NCBI RefSeq assembly: GCF_009908285.1
Contig: NZ_JAAARM010000002.1
Span: 1 to 64,000 of the forward strand
Direction: 5' to 3'
DNA: 64,000 bases
Origin: Pseudomonas sp. Fl4BN1
GTDB lineage: Bacteria; Pseudomonadota; Gammaproteobacteria; Pseudomonadales; Pseudomonadaceae
This document shows positions 50,304-59,912 of the stretch, one piece after another. The translations under genes were made by a program, and so were the position numbers. Numbering within the stretch: the stretch's first letter is position 1; every line of letters begins with the position of its first letter. The notes under the pieces are model-generated. The model searched no databases and was not told the DNA's origin. It saw nothing but the letters and a program-made list of their open reading frames with translations.

Positions 50304-51119
50304 ATGTCCGTCATCGTCCAGTTGCTGACAGCCCTTCTCTGCACTTGCCTGAGCCTCGCGGCCCAAGGCGAGAAGCTGCGCATTGTCACCGAGCCCTGGG
50401 CACCTTACGTCTATGAAGATAACGACAAGGCCCTGGGGCTGGACTACGAAACCACAGCCATTGTCTTCCAGCGCCTGGGCATCGAGGTGGAATGGCAGTT
50501 CCTGCCGTGGAAACGCTGCCTGGCCATGCTGGAAACCGGACAGGCCGACGGGGCCCTGGACATCTTCCATAGCGCCGAGCGCGACAGCACCCTGCTCTAC
50601 CCCAGCGAACCGCTCTCCGACGTCGAGTTCGTGATGTTCTACGCCAACCAGCGCCCGCACCCGTTCAAACAACTGAATGAGCTCAAGGGGCTGACCATCG
50701 GCACCTCACCCGGCTATCTGTACAGCGACGACTTCAGCGGCTCGACCCTGTTCAACCGCGAGCCTGCCCCCACTCACGAAGCCAACTTCGGCAAACTGCT
50801 GCTGGGGCGGATCGACCTGCTGATCACTGACAAGCGGGTCGGCCAGCACCTTTTGGACGCCTTGGGGCTGCGTGGACAGATCAGCCAGAACCCCACCGTT
50901 ATCAGCCATCAAAGCCAATACCTGGCGGTGCGCCGCAATGCCGGCATGGACCTGTTGGTGCAGCGCTTTGGCGCCGAGCTCAAGCGCTTCAAGCGCGAAC
51001 CGGCCTACGCTGCATTGAGCGCCAAGTACGGTGCGGAACCTGCTCCGCCCCCTATCAGGCCGGCATCCACCCAAGAGTTAGAAAAAACCGTTGAGCAGCA
51101 GGAAAGCAGCGCACACTGA
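50304..51119 (+). CDS. periplasmic solute-binding protein, SBP_bac_3 family
   Basis: 271 residues. The signal peptide is about 1-21. The mature part opens with KLRIVTEPWAPYVYED and has the FLPWKRCLAMLETGQADGALDIFHSAER region of family-3 binding proteins. A Pro-rich tail (about 248-271) follows the fold. The ligand is unknown, and no permease or ATPase is adjacent, so it is an orphan like the protein at 24838. It lies between the metF terminator and rhlE. Confidence 0.8.
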   Translation: MSVIVQLLTALLCTCLSLAAQGEKLRIVTEPWAPYVYEDNDKALGLDYETTAIVFQRLGIEVEWQFLPWKRCLAMLETGQADGALDIFHSAERDSTLLYPSEPLSDVEFVMFYANQRPHPFKQLNELKGLTIGTSPGYLYSDDFSGSTLFNREPAPTHEANFGKLLLGRIDLLITDKRVGQHLLDALGLRGQISQNPTVISHQSQYLAVRRNAGMDLLVQRFGAELKRFKREPAYAALSAKYGAEPAPPPIRPASTQELEKTVEQQESSAH

Positions 51120-51342
51120 ATGCTCTGTTATACTGCCGCCTCCCGCCAGGCTCACGCCCGGACGCTGGACCCTGTTCAAGGCCTCTCCACCCCGCTACGG
51201 CGCAGCCATCCGGCCCGCGCGAGCCACCGGTGAATGACCCTTCAGGCCAGCAGGACCGGACGGGATTGCGTCCTCTTAAACGCCATTCACGCCCGGCAAG
51301 ATTATCCCTTTGGGCCAAGCCCTCACTAAAACAGGATTACTC

Positions 51343-53214
51343 ATGTCCTTTGCTTCCCTCGGTCTCTCCGAGGCTTTAGTCGGCGCCATCGAAGCCGCCG
51401 GCTATACCCAGCCTACTCCGGTGCAACAGCGGGCCATTCCCGCCGTGTTGCAAGGTCGCGATCTGATGGTCGCGGCACAGACAGGTACTGGTAAAACCGG
51501 CGGTTTCGCCCTTCCGATCCTGGAACGGCTGTTTCCCAACGGTCACCCGGACAAATCCCAGCGTCACGGCCCGCGCCAACCCCGCGTACTGGTCCTGACC
51601 CCGACTCGCGAACTGGCCGCGCAAGTGCATGACAGCTTCAAGCTGTACGCACGCGACCTGAAGTTCGTCAGCGCCTGCATCTTCGGCGGTGTCGGCATGA
51701 ACCCTCAAGTCCAGGCCATGGCCCGCGGCGTCGACGTGCTGGTGGCGTGCCCCGGCCGTCTGCTGGACCTGGCCGGCCAGGGCAGCGTCGATCTGTCTCA
51801 CGTGGAAATCCTGGTGCTCGACGAAGCCGACCGCATGCTCGACATGGGCTTTGTCCATGACGTGAAAAAGGTCCTCGCCCGCCTGCCGGCCAAGCGCCAG
51901 AACCTGCTGTTCTCCGCGACCTTCTCCAAGGACATCACGGACCTTGCCGGCAAGCTGCTGCACAACCCCGAGCGCATCGAAGTCACCCCGCCGAACACCA
52001 CGGTGGAGCGTATCGAGCAGCGGGTGTTCCGCCTGCCGGCCAGCCACAAGCGCGCCCTGCTGGCGCACCTGATCACCGCCGGCGCCTGGGAACAGGTCCT
52101 GGTGTTCACCCGCACCAAGCACGGCGCCAACCGCTTGGCCGAGTACCTGGACAAGCATGGCCTGAGCGCCGTGGCGATCCACGGCAACAAGAGCCAGAAC
52201 GCCCGCACCAAGGCCCTGGCTGACTTCAAGGCTGGCGAAGTACGCATTCTGGTCGCCACCGATATCGCCGCTCGCGGCCTGGATATCGACCAATTGCCTC
52301 ACGTGGTCAATTTCGAACTGCCCAACGTCGACGAAGACTACGTGCACCGTATCGGCCGTACTGGCCGCGCCGGTCGTTCGGGCGAAGCCATCTCCCTGGT
52401 AGCTCCGGACGAAGAGAAGCTGCTGAAAAGCATCGAACGCATGACCAAGCAGAAAATCGCCGATGGCGACCTGATGGGCTTCGATGCCAGCACCGTGGAA
52501 GCCGAGAAGCCGGAAGTACGTGAGCGCCCGGATGTGCGTAACCCGCGCAATCCTCGTGGCCCGCGTGGCGATGGCCCGAACGGCGGTGGCGGCGGTCGCA
52601 AGGACAAAGGCAAGGACAAGGGCGGCAAAGACAAGCCGGCCCGTGGCGAGCGTCCAGCCCGCGAGCAAAAACCTCGCGAAGGTACTCCTGCCCGCGAACA
52701 GCGCCAGCCGACTCCACGTGCCGACCGGGCGCCGGACGAGTTCCTCGATGACGACGTGGACAACTTCGGTAACCGCGCTGACTACGTCAGCCCGTACCCG
52801 AACAAGAACAGCCAGGGCCGCGGGCGCCGTCCAGGGGCTCCAGCCCAGGGCGCAGGCGCAGGCACCAGCAATCCGCCACGCGGCGGTGCTGGTACGGGCG
52901 GTGGCCAGGGGCGCTCCGGCAACCCACGCAACAGCAACGGCAGCACCACAGGTACCGCACCGGCCAAGCGTAGTGGCGGCCGCAGCGGAGCTCCCCGTGA
53001 CAGCCAAGGCCGTCGTGACGAGCCACGCAATCGTCGCCCGAACAGTGACGATCAGCAGCGCCAGGAACCCGCGGTGCAGAATACTCGGGGCTCCCAACCG
53101 AAGATCGTGCACAAGGAATCCAAGGCCGATCGCTTCCCCACGCCTGAGCAACTGGACCAGTTGCCAAGCCGTCCACGGGGCGAGAAGCCAGCGTTGCTGA
53201 CCCGCAATCGCTGA
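51343..53214 (+). CDS. rhlE: RhlE-type DEAD-box RNA helicase with a long basic tail
   Basis: 623 residues. The helicase core (1-380) has [27 protein letters not shown] and [11 protein letters not shown]. The remaining ~240 residues are low-complexity, rich in Arg, Gly, Lys, Pro and Asn, a disordered RNA-binding tail seen in Pseudomonas RhlE proteins. It unwinds structured RNA in the degradosome or ribosome context. Start at the ATG after AGGA; an in-frame TTG 11 codons upstream is rejected. The gap before it (51120-51342) has a TATACT -10-like box at 51129, implying a leader of about 200 nt. Confidence 0.93.
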   Translation: MSFASLGLSEALVGAIEAAGYTQPTPVQQRAIPAVLQGRDLMVAAQTGTGKTGGFALPILERLFPNGHPDKSQRHGPRQPRVLVLTPTRELAAQVHDSFKLYARDLKFVSACIFGGVGMNPQVQAMARGVDVLVACPGRLLDLAGQGSVDLSHVEILVLDEADRMLDMGFVHDVKKVLARLPAKRQNLLFSATFSKDITDLAGKLLHNPERIEVTPPNTTVERIEQRVFRLPASHKRALLAHLITAGAWEQVLVFTRTKHGANRLAEYLDKHGLSAVAIHGNKSQNARTKALADFKAGEVRILVATDIAARGLDIDQLPHVVNFELPNVDEDYVHRIGRTGRAGRSGEAISLVAPDEEKLLKSIERMTKQKIADGDLMGFDASTVEAEKPEVRERPDVRNPRNPRGPRGDGPNGGGGGRKDKGKDKGGKDKPARGERPAREQKPREGTPAREQRQPTPRADRAPDEFLDDDVDNFGNRADYVSPYPNKNSQGRGRRPGAPAQGAGAGTSNPPRGGAGTGGGQGRSGNPRNSNGSTTGTAPAKRSGGRSGAPRDSQGRRDEPRNRRPNSDDQQRQEPAVQNTRGSQPKIVHKESKADRFPTPEQLDQLPSRPRGEKPALLTRNR

Positions 53215-53231
53215 GTCCTTGCGCTGAAATG

Positions 53232-53269
53232 AAAAACGCCCCTGGTCGCAAGACCCGGGGCGTTTTTTG
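53232..53269 (+). terminator. terminator of rhlE
   Basis: AAAACGCCCCTGGTC and GACCCGGGGCGTTTT pair (one G-T) with a short loop and six T residues, 17 bp after the stop. Confidence 0.92.
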
Positions 53270-53270
53270 T

Positions 53271-53336
53271 TGGGGCCGGCTTACCAGCGAAGAGTCGTGG
53301 AAGATCACCACCTTCGCCAGCCAGCTGGCTCCTGCA
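53271..53336. repeat. degenerate REP pair
   Basis: GGGGCCGGCTTACCAGCGAA and a broken right arm (CGCCAGCCAGCTGGCTCCTG). It lies between the terminators of two convergent transcripts. Confidence 0.6.
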
Positions 53337-53346
53337 GCCACCATGC

Positions 53347-53373
53347 AAAACGCCGACACGAGGTCGGCGTTTT
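53347..53373 (-). terminator. terminator of the cytochrome b561-yceI transcript
   Basis: AAAACGCCGAC and GTCGGCGTTTT with an ACGAG-type loop, 17 bp past the yceI stop in the leftward direction. Confidence 0.82.
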
Positions 53374-53390
53374 GTTGCTGCCAGCGAAAT

Positions 53391-53987
53391 TTACTTCGCT
53401 TTCACACCTTCAAAGCTGATGTACATCTCAACGTTGTTGGACGCTGGGCCCAGGTCCATCATCTTGCCGAAATCCTGACGATTGAAGCTGGTGGTGCCTT
53501 CGAAGCCGGCACGGTAGCCGCCCCATGGATCCTTGCCTTCACCCAGGAAAGTAGCCTTGACCACGACCGGCTTGGTCACGCCGTGCAGGGTCAGATCGCC
53601 CGCCACATCGGCAGTCAGCTTGCCGTCAGCGTTCTTGCCGGTAGGCTTGACGCTGGTGGAAACGAACTTGGCGTCGGCAAACTTGCCAGCGTCGAGGAAG
53701 TCCTTGCTGGTGATGTGCTTGTCACGTTCGGCGTGGTTGGTGAACACGCTGGCGGTACGCACATTGACTTCGATCTTGGCATCTTCAGGCTTGGCCGCAT
53801 CGAAGCTGAACTTGCCGTCCAGGTCCTTGAAGGTACCGGTGATGAAGCTGTAGCCCAGGTGGCTGATCTTGAAGTCAACGAAGGCGTGCTGGCCTTCCTT
53901 GTCGATCACGTAGTCCGCTGCCATCACTTGACCGGCCGCCAATACAGCAGATCCGATTGCCAGCGCGGCGAGAGTCTTTTTCAACAT
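53391..53987 (-). CDS. YceI-family periplasmic lipid-binding-like protein
   Basis: 198 residues. The signal peptide is about 1-24 (ending [10 protein letters not shown]). The YceI beta-barrel pattern is clear: [20 protein letters not shown], then [17 protein letters not shown] and FNRQDFG. Such proteins bind isoprenoid or other lipid-like molecules in a lipocalin-like fold; in P. aeruginosa the homolog at this locus is known as PasP. The start at 53987 gives the signal peptide directly. It follows the cytochrome b561 gene by 32 bp. Confidence 0.9.
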   Translation of the reverse strand: MLKKTLAALAIGSAVLAAGQVMAADYVIDKEGQHAFVDFKISHLGYSFITGTFKDLDGKFSFDAAKPEDAKIEVNVRTASVFTNHAERDKHITSKDFLDAGKFADAKFVSTSVKPTGKNADGKLTADVAGDLTLHGVTKPVVVKATFLGEGKDPWGGYRAGFEGTTSFNRQDFGKMMDLGPASNNVEMYISFEGVKAK

Positions 53988-54019
53988 GCTTTCTATTCCT
54001 TTTGTCTCAAGGTTGAACA

Positions 54020-54571
54020 TCAGGCTTTGCGCCCCAGCATACGGGTGAGGGTCGCATCACGATCGATAAAATGGTGCTTCAGCGCGGCCAGGCCATGAAC
54101 GCCGGCAAAGATCACCAGAGCCCAGGCCAGGTACAGATGCACCACACCTGCTACATCCGCCTGGTCCGGCAGTCCGGAAACCAGGGCAGGAACTTCAAAC
54201 AAGCCAAACACCGGGATACCCACGCCGTCTGCGGTGGAAATCAGGTAGCCGGCAATCATCGCCGCAAACAGGCCAAGGTACAGGAACGCGTGTCCCAACT
54301 TGGCCCCCAGGCGGGTCAGAGGCCCATGATTGGCCGGTGCCGGTGGTGTTGGGCTGACAAAACGCCACAACACCCGCAGCAGCATGATCGCAAACAGCGT
54401 CAGGCCAATGCTCTTGTGCAGGTCCGGCGCATCTTTGCGCCAGGTGCTGTAGTAGTCGAGACCGACCATCCACAGGCCCAGAGCGAACAGTCCGAAGACC
54501 GCCAAGGCCACACCCCAGTGCAGAACAATGCTTACCCAGCCATAGCGCGAAGAAGAATTACGTAACTGCAT
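54020..54571 (-). CDS. cytochrome b561
   Basis: 183 residues with four membrane segments. Haem-ligand histidines appear in [31 protein letters not shown] and [12 protein letters not shown]. It passes electrons across the inner membrane, often paired with YceI proteins. AGGA eight bases before the ATG at 54571 favours this start over one three codons upstream. It is the first gene of a two-gene operon with yceI. Confidence 0.88.
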   Translation of the reverse strand: MQLRNSSSRYGWVSIVLHWGVALAVFGLFALGLWMVGLDYYSTWRKDAPDLHKSIGLTLFAIMLLRVLWRFVSPTPPAPANHGPLTRLGAKLGHAFLYLGLFAAMIAGYLISTADGVGIPVFGLFEVPALVSGLPDQADVAGVVHLYLAWALVIFAGVHGLAALKHHFIDRDATLTRMLGRKA

Positions 54572-54890
54572 CAGTTGCATCCTGTAAGAAACGCTGATCA
54601 AGACTAGCGATTTACCTATCGAATTAAAGCGGAATTTTTTGCTTTGAAATATCGAGAAATACGATCAATAGTCTGGACCGAGCGAGTTAAGAAAAGATTA
54701 AGGCCCTCTTTACCCATGGCCGACCGCTGCCTTGCACAGTGCCCTGGGGCACTTCGACTGCGTCTTTGCACAGAGCGTGCTGCACCTTTGACGCCACCTC
54801 GCACAATAGGTTGTCCCGCGGCCATGCATTGCATAGGCTTGCCCGATTGTTCGCCCGCGCCTTTAGCGAGCTGCCTCCAGGAGACTGTAC
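54572..54890. other. 319-bp divergent gap before bioA
   Basis: It holds the promoters of the cytochrome b561 operon (left) and bioA (right). A perfect 7-bp hairpin (AGTGCCC, TG, GGGCACT) lies at 54738-54753. I cannot identify a BirA- or BioQ-type operator and see no gene. Confidence 0.45.
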
Positions 54891-56297
54891 ATGGGCCTGA
54901 ATAACCAGTGGATGCAACGCGACCTCGCGGTATTGTGGCATCCCTGCACCCAGATGAAAGACCACGAACAACTGCCTTTGATCCCGATCAAACGTGGTGA
55001 AGGTGTCTGGCTGGAAGACTTCGAAGGCAAACGTTACCTGGACGCGATCAGCTCCTGGTGGGTCAATGTGTTCGGCCACGCCAACCCGCGCATCAACCAG
55101 CGCATCAAGGACCAGGTAGACCAGCTGGAGCATGTGATTCTCGCCGGCTTCAGCCACCAGCCGGTGATCGAGTTGTCGGAGCGCCTGGTAAAGATCACCC
55201 CAGAAGGCCTGACCCGCTGCTTCTACGCCGACAACGGTTCGTCGTGTATCGAAGTGGCGATGAAGATGAGCTTCCACTACTGGATCAACCGCGACCAGCC
55301 AAACAAGAAGCGCTTTGTCACCCTGAGCAACAGCTACCACGGCGAGACCATCGCCGCCATGTCGGTGGGCGACGTGCCGCTGTTCACCGAGACCTACAAG
55401 GCCCTGCTGCTGGACACCCTCAAGGTACCGAGCCCGGACTGCTACCTGCGCCCCGAAGGCATGAGCTGGGAAGAACACTCGCGGAACATGTTCGCAGCCA
55501 TGGAGCAGACCCTGGCCGAACACCACGAGACGGTGGCGGCGGTCATCGTCGAGCCGCTGATCCAGGGCGCCGGCGGCATGCGCATGTACCACCCGGTGTA
55601 CCTCAAGCTGTTGCGCGAAGCCTGCGACCGCTATGGCGTGCACCTGATCCATGACGAGATTGCTGTGGGCTTTGGCCGTACCGGGACCATGTTCGCCTGC
55701 GAGCAGGCCGGTATCCGTCCGGACTTCCTGTGCCTGTCCAAGGCCCTGACCGGCGGCTACCTGCCCCTGGCCGCGTGCATGACCACCGATGATGTCTACA
55801 GCGCCTTCTACGACGACTATCCGACCCTGCGGGCCTTTCTCCACTCCCACAGCTACACCGGCAACCCGCTGGCCTGTGCGGCGGCCCTGGCGACCCTGGA
55901 CATCTTCGAGCAGGACAACGTCATTGAGAACAACCGCGCCCTGTCCCAGCGCATGGCCAGCGCCACTGCGCACCTGGTGGATCATCCCCATGTCTCGGAA
56001 GTGCGCCAGACCGGCATGGTCCTGGCCATCGAGATGGTCCAGGACAAGGCCAGCAAGACCGCCTATCCGTGGCAGCAACGCCGTGGCCTGAAAGTCTTCC
56101 AGCATGCCCTGGAACGCGGCGCCCTGTTGCGCCCCCTGGGCAGCGTGGTGTATTTCCTGCCGCCCTACGTCATCACCCCGGAGCAGATCGACTTCCTTGC
56201 TGAAGTCGCCAGCGAAGGCATCGACATCGCCACCCGTGACCAGGTCAGTGTCGCCGTGCCCAAGGACTTCCACCCGGGGTTTCGCGATCCGGGTTAA
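54891..56297 (+). CDS. bioA: adenosylmethionine-8-amino-7-oxononanoate aminotransferase
   Basis: 468 residues, class III PLP aminotransferase. LWHPCTQMKDHE at the start and SSWWVNVFGHANPRI are BioA-specific. The PLP Lys is in LCLSKALTGGYLPLA, and HSYTGNPLACAAAL is intact. It converts 8-amino-7-oxononanoate to 7,8-diaminononanoate in biotin synthesis with SAM as amino donor. CAGGAGA lies before the ATG. No other bio gene is adjacent, as usual in Pseudomonas, where bioBFHCD lies elsewhere. Confidence 0.95.
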   Translation: MGLNNQWMQRDLAVLWHPCTQMKDHEQLPLIPIKRGEGVWLEDFEGKRYLDAISSWWVNVFGHANPRINQRIKDQVDQLEHVILAGFSHQPVIELSERLVKITPEGLTRCFYADNGSSCIEVAMKMSFHYWINRDQPNKKRFVTLSNSYHGETIAAMSVGDVPLFTETYKALLLDTLKVPSPDCYLRPEGMSWEEHSRNMFAAMEQTLAEHHETVAAVIVEPLIQGAGGMRMYHPVYLKLLREACDRYGVHLIHDEIAVGFGRTGTMFACEQAGIRPDFLCLSKALTGGYLPLAACMTTDDVYSAFYDDYPTLRAFLHSHSYTGNPLACAAALATLDIFEQDNVIENNRALSQRMASATAHLVDHPHVSEVRQTGMVLAIEMVQDKASKTAYPWQQRRGLKVFQHALERGALLRPLGSVVYFLPPYVITPEQIDFLAEVASEGIDIATRDQVSVAVPKDFHPGFRDPG

Positions 56298-56324
56298 GCC
56301 CCTCACCCAGCTCCTGCCTCCACG

Positions 56325-56402
56325 CCAGGAGCTGGCTTGCCAGCGAAGGGCCCTGCCCGGCACAGCGCGTTATGGTTTATCGCCGGCAAGCCGGCTCCTA
56401 CA
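56325..56402. repeat. REP palindrome pair
   Basis: CTGG-type arm first (edge GCCAGGAGC instead of GTAGGAGC), CCGG-type arm second. It lies between bioA and rsmE and ends 15 bp before the rsmE start. Confidence 0.88.
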
Positions 56403-56417
56403 ACACAGAGAACCCAG

Positions 56418-57137
56418 ATGAGATTGTCCCGTTTCTTTATCGACGCCCCCTTGAGCCTCGGCGAACACGAACTGCCGGAAACCCAGGCCCACTACATCGG
56501 CCGCGTGCTGCGCATGGCCGAAGGTGATGGCCTGCAGGTATTCGACGGTTCGGGCCTGGAGTTTCGCGGCACGCTGGTGGAAGTAGGCAAGAAGCGGGTG
56601 CGGGTACGACTGGACGAAAGCTTCGCCGGCCAGGCGCCATCGCCGCTGCAGATTCACCTGGGCCAGGGCCTGTCCCGGGGCGAACGCATGGACTGGGCGA
56701 TCCAGAAAGCCACGGAGCTTGGGGTCAGCGAAATCACCCCAATCTTCAGCGAGCGCTGTGAAGTGCGCCTCAAGGACGAGCGCGCCGACAAACGCCTGCT
56801 GCACTGGCGCCAGGTGGCCATCAGCGCCTGCGAACAATGCGGTCGCTCACAGGTGCCGGTGATTCACCCACCCGCGTTGCTGGCGGATTGGATCAACCAG
56901 AGCCAGGCCGACCTCAAGCTGGTCCTGCATCCGGTGGCCCAGCCCCTGGAAAGTCATGCCAAGCCTGCCAGCCTGGCGTTCCTCATTGGCCCTGAAGGCG
57001 GCCTGAGCGACGCCGAAGTGGAACAGTCCCACAGTGCCGGTTTCCTCCCGGCGCGCCTGGGGCCGCGGGTGCTGCGTACCGAAACCGCCCCGGTGGTGGC
57101 CCTGGCCGTGGCCCAGCAGCTCTGGGGTGACTTCTAA
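56418..57137 (+). CDS. rsmE: RsmE, 16S rRNA m3U1498 methyltransferase
   Basis: 239 residues. An N-terminal PUA-like domain (MRLSRFFIDAP) precedes a SPOUT methyltransferase core with the trefoil-knot motifs LIGPEGGLSDAEV and LGPRVLRTETAPV. It methylates U1498 of 16S rRNA with SAM. The start at 56418 follows CAGAGAA and gives the family N-terminus; a longer in-frame reading through the REP is rejected. Neighbour of bioA, as in P. aeruginosa. Confidence 0.94.
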   Translation: MRLSRFFIDAPLSLGEHELPETQAHYIGRVLRMAEGDGLQVFDGSGLEFRGTLVEVGKKRVRVRLDESFAGQAPSPLQIHLGQGLSRGERMDWAIQKATELGVSEITPIFSERCEVRLKDERADKRLLHWRQVAISACEQCGRSQVPVIHPPALLADWINQSQADLKLVLHPVAQPLESHAKPASLAFLIGPEGGLSDAEVEQSHSAGFLPARLGPRVLRTETAPVVALAVAQQLWGDF

Positions 57138-57153
57138 CCCCTTTCATCCCCGC

Positions 57154-57234
57154 GTAGGAGCTGGCTTGCCAGCGAACAGGCGCAAGACAGGCGCCTGCCT
57201 CAAAAGCCCCTTCGCCGGCAAGCCGGCTCCTACA
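57154..57234. repeat. REP palindrome pair
   Basis: CTGG-type arm first, CCGG-type arm second, between the convergent rsmE and GltI-like genes. Confidence 0.9.
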
Positions 57235-57254
57235 AGCGGAGGCGCGACAGCCGG

Positions 57255-58157
57255 TCATTGCACCGGGTCGCTGGTGGGCTGGGCGATGATCGCTTTCAAC
57301 TCGCTGGTCATCGGGAACTCCAGGTTCAGGCCCTTGGGTGGAATCGGCTGTTCGAACCAGCGCTGATAGATGCCGTTGATTTCTCCAGAGCGATACAGGT
57401 CCGCCAGGGTCGCATTGACCAGGGCCAGGAATTGCGGGTCATCCTTGCGCACCATGCAGCTGTAGATCTCCCGCGACTGCTCCTCTCCCACCACTACCCA
57501 GTTATGCGGGTCGCGGGCCTTGGCCCGCTCACCGTAGAGCAGCGCGTCATCCATGTAGAAGGCCGCCGCACGCCCCGACTGCAGCATCTGGAAAGCCTCG
57601 CCGTGATCCTTGGCGCTGATCACGAACATGTCGATCTTGTGCTCGACGTTATAGTTCTTGAGAAAGCGCTCGTTGGTGGTGCCCGCGGTGGTCACCACGT
57701 TCTTGCCCCGCAGGTCGGCGAAGCTCTTGATCCCGCTGTCCTTGGCGGTCAGCAACTGGCCTTTGACGTAGATGAAACCGTAGGAGAACGCCACCTGCTT
57801 CTGCCGCTCGGCGGTGACCCCGGTCGAGCCGCACTCCAGGTCCACGGTACCGTTCTGCACCAGGGGAATGCGGGTCTGGGAGGTCACCAGGTTGTACTTC
57901 AGCGCCAGCTTGGGCAGTTGCAACTGCTGCTGGATGCGCTCCACCACCTTGTTCGCCAATTCCACCGAATACCCCATGGGCTGGCCGCTGTTGTCACCCA
58001 CATAGGAGAACGGCACCGAGGCATCGCGATAACCCAAGGTAATACTCGCGCTGTTGGCGATCTTCGCCAGGGTGCCGTCCAGGGGCGCCTCGTTGGCCTG
58101 TGATGTGGCACTGAACAACAGCCCCAGGGTGCAGCCGAGCAACGTGATCTTATGCAT
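57255..58157 (-). CDS. GltI-like glutamate/aspartate-type binding protein
   Basis: 300 residues. The signal peptide is about 1-21 (ending SQA-NEAPL). The mature part follows E. coli GltI closely: VPFSYVGDNSGQPMGYSVEL, NGTVDLECGSTGVTAERQKQVAFS, ISAKDHGEAFQMLQSGRAAAFYMDDALL and FEQPIPPKGLNLEF. Such proteins feed acidic amino acids to an ABC importer. The Arg and Thr ligand region is kept. It is last in a leftward DadA-like/RidA/GltI-like unit. No permease is adjacent, so it probably uses another transporter's membrane parts. The ligand, including D- or L-form, is inferred only. Confidence 0.88.
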   Translation of the reverse strand: MHKITLLGCTLGLLFSATSQANEAPLDGTLAKIANSASITLGYRDASVPFSYVGDNSGQPMGYSVELANKVVERIQQQLQLPKLALKYNLVTSQTRIPLVQNGTVDLECGSTGVTAERQKQVAFSYGFIYVKGQLLTAKDSGIKSFADLRGKNVVTTAGTTNERFLKNYNVEHKIDMFVISAKDHGEAFQMLQSGRAAAFYMDDALLYGERAKARDPHNWVVVGEEQSREIYSCMVRKDDPQFLALVNATLADLYRSGEINGIYQRWFEQPIPPKGLNLEFPMTSELKAIIAQPTSDPVQ

Positions 58158-58186
58158 TGTTATTCTCCGTTGTGGGTAAAGGCGGT

Positions 58187-58540
58187 TCAGCGGCGAACGG
58201 CGATGACGCTGATTTCAACCAGGATTTGCGGACGTGCCAGGGCCGCTTGCAGGGTGGTGCGGGCCGGCGCCTGTCCGGGGGACAGCCAGGCCGACCAGAC
58301 CTCGTTCATGGCGGCGAAATCCGCCTGGATGTCCTTGAGGTAGAGCGTCGCGCTGAGCAGTTGGTCCTTGTCGCTGCCGGCCTCGGCCAGCAAGGCGTCG
58401 ATCTTCTCCAGGACTTCGCGGGTCTGGCCAGCGATATCGCTGCTGGAGCCCGGCACCTGGCCAGAAAGGAACACCAGTTCGGCAAAGGTCACGGCGCCGC
58501 TGAGGCGATTGTTGCTGTGGATACGCTGGATGGTCATCAA
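58187..58540 (-). CDS. RidA-family imine/enamine deaminase
   Basis: 117 residues, YjgF/RidA fold. LSGAVTFAELVFLSGQVPG opens the protein. ATLYLKDIQADFAAMNEVWSAWL and the C-terminal PARTTLQAALARPQILVEI region, with the conserved Arg, are present. RidA proteins hydrolyse reactive 2-imino acids to keto acids. It lies 24 bp after the DadA-like gene, whose reaction makes imino acids, and 29 bp before the GltI-like gene, so the unit is functionally coherent. Confidence 0.87.
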   Translation of the reverse strand: MMTIQRIHSNNRLSGAVTFAELVFLSGQVPGSSSDIAGQTREVLEKIDALLAEAGSDKDQLLSATLYLKDIQADFAAMNEVWSAWLSPGQAPARTTLQAALARPQILVEISVIAVRR

Positions 58541-58564
58541 AAAGCTCCTGTTGCAAGGGAAGGC

Positions 58565-59806
58565 TCAGGCAGCACGGGGCGTCAGGCCCTGCATGTCGAT
58601 ACTGGTGGGACGCTGGCCGATCAGTTCGCCCAGCAACCGGCCGCTGCCACAGGCCAGGGTAAAACCCAGGGCGCCATGGCCGAGGTTGAGCCACAGGTTG
58701 CGATAGGCGGTGGCACCGATCAGCGGCACGCCGCTGGGGGTTGCCGGACGCATGCCGGCCCATTCCACGGCGGCTTCAAAGTCGCCTGCGCCGGCAAAGG
58801 TTTCGGCCGCCTGACGGCGCATCAGGGCCATCCGCCCAGGGTCCGGGGACGGGTCGAAGCCGACGATGTCGACCATGGCCGCCACCCGCAACTGCTGGCC
58901 GATCCGGGCGTAGACGATCTTGCGGTTGTAGTCGGTGATGCTGATATCCGGCGCACGGTGCTGTGGGCCGATAGGCACGCTGAGGCTGTAGCCCTTGAGC
59001 GGATACAGCGGCAACTTGAGCCCGGGCAGGCGCAGCTCGGCGCTGCGATGACCGGCCGCCAGCACCAGGTGCTCCACCGCTAGCTGCCGCTCCCCCAGAT
59101 CGATGGCCTGCACCCGGTCGCCTTGGTGATGAATGGCCTGGACTCGCTGGCCCAGGAGAATCTCGCAACGCCCGGAAGCTTGCAGTCGCGCCGCCAATTG
59201 CTGACAGAAGGCATGACAGTCGGCCACTTCCTCGTCGGCGGTATGGATGCCGCCGACAAAGGGCGTGTCGCCCAGGGCCGGCTCCAGCGCCGCGCATTCG
59301 GCGGCCGACAGCACCTGCTGCTGGCGGCTGTCTGCGAGGTTGTGCCGGGCATGCTCGAAGCTGCCACGCTCACGAAAGGTCACCAGCTTGCCATTGCGCC
59401 GCCAGTCGAAGCCCTGCAGGCCATCCTCCTCGCGCCAGCTCTGCAAGGTGCTCTGGCTAAGCAGCGCCAGGCGCAGCAGATGAGCAGCATTGCGCTGGTT
59501 CACCGAGTGCCGGCAGGCCCCGAGAAAGCCCGCCAGCCAGCGCCATTGCGCCGGGTCCAGGCGTGGTCGCAGCTTGAGCGGCGAGTCACCCTTGAGCATC
59601 CAGCCCAGGGCCTGCCAGGGCACGCCGGCATCGGCCAGGGGCGCCACATAGCGATAGGACAACTGACCGCCATTGGCGAAGCTGGTCTGGCTGCCCAGGG
59701 ACTCCTGGGCTTCCACCAGGGTCACCTCGAACCCCTGGCGAACCAGGGCGTAGGCACTGGCCAAGCCGATGACGCCGCCTCCGATGATGCAAACCCGCTG
59801 ACTCAT
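58565..59806 (-). CDS. DadA-like D-amino acid dehydrogenase
   Basis: 413 residues, DAO-fold flavoprotein. N-terminal IIGGGVIGLASAYALVRQG binds FAD. QTSFANGGQLS, YPLKGYSLSVPI and the C-terminal NLGHGALGFTLACGSGRLL closely follow E. coli DadA. It oxidises D-amino acids to imino acids with electrons passed to the respiratory chain. ATG at 59806 gives the FAD motif at residue 5; 30 upstream codons are rejected. It is first in the unit with ridA and the GltI-like gene, divergent from a LysR gene 106 bp away. It is not the standard dadA-dadX locus, so its substrate may be specialised. Confidence 0.87.
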   Translation of the reverse strand: MSQRVCIIGGGVIGLASAYALVRQGFEVTLVEAQESLGSQTSFANGGQLSYRYVAPLADAGVPWQALGWMLKGDSPLKLRPRLDPAQWRWLAGFLGACRHSVNQRNAAHLLRLALLSQSTLQSWREEDGLQGFDWRRNGKLVTFRERGSFEHARHNLADSRQQQVLSAAECAALEPALGDTPFVGGIHTADEEVADCHAFCQQLAARLQASGRCEILLGQRVQAIHHQGDRVQAIDLGERQLAVEHLVLAAGHRSAELRLPGLKLPLYPLKGYSLSVPIGPQHRAPDISITDYNRKIVYARIGQQLRVAAMVDIVGFDPSPDPGRMALMRRQAAETFAGAGDFEAAVEWAGMRPATPSGVPLIGATAYRNLWLNLGHGALGFTLACGSGRLLGELIGQRPTSIDMQGLTPRAA

Positions 59807-59912
59807 GACTGCCCCTGACCGGTTGTTGAACGGCCTCAGGTTAGGGGCAGGTGACAGGCATCGAACAATGAATAAAGATGGACCTCCCATAAACAAAGGT
59901 TATGGACTGCCC

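Noticed and set aside
51091..51134. Complete sigma70 promoter for rhlE (TTGAGC with TATACT)
   Set aside because: The spacer would be 32 bp, too long for sigma70. Only the -10-like box is kept as a weak hint.
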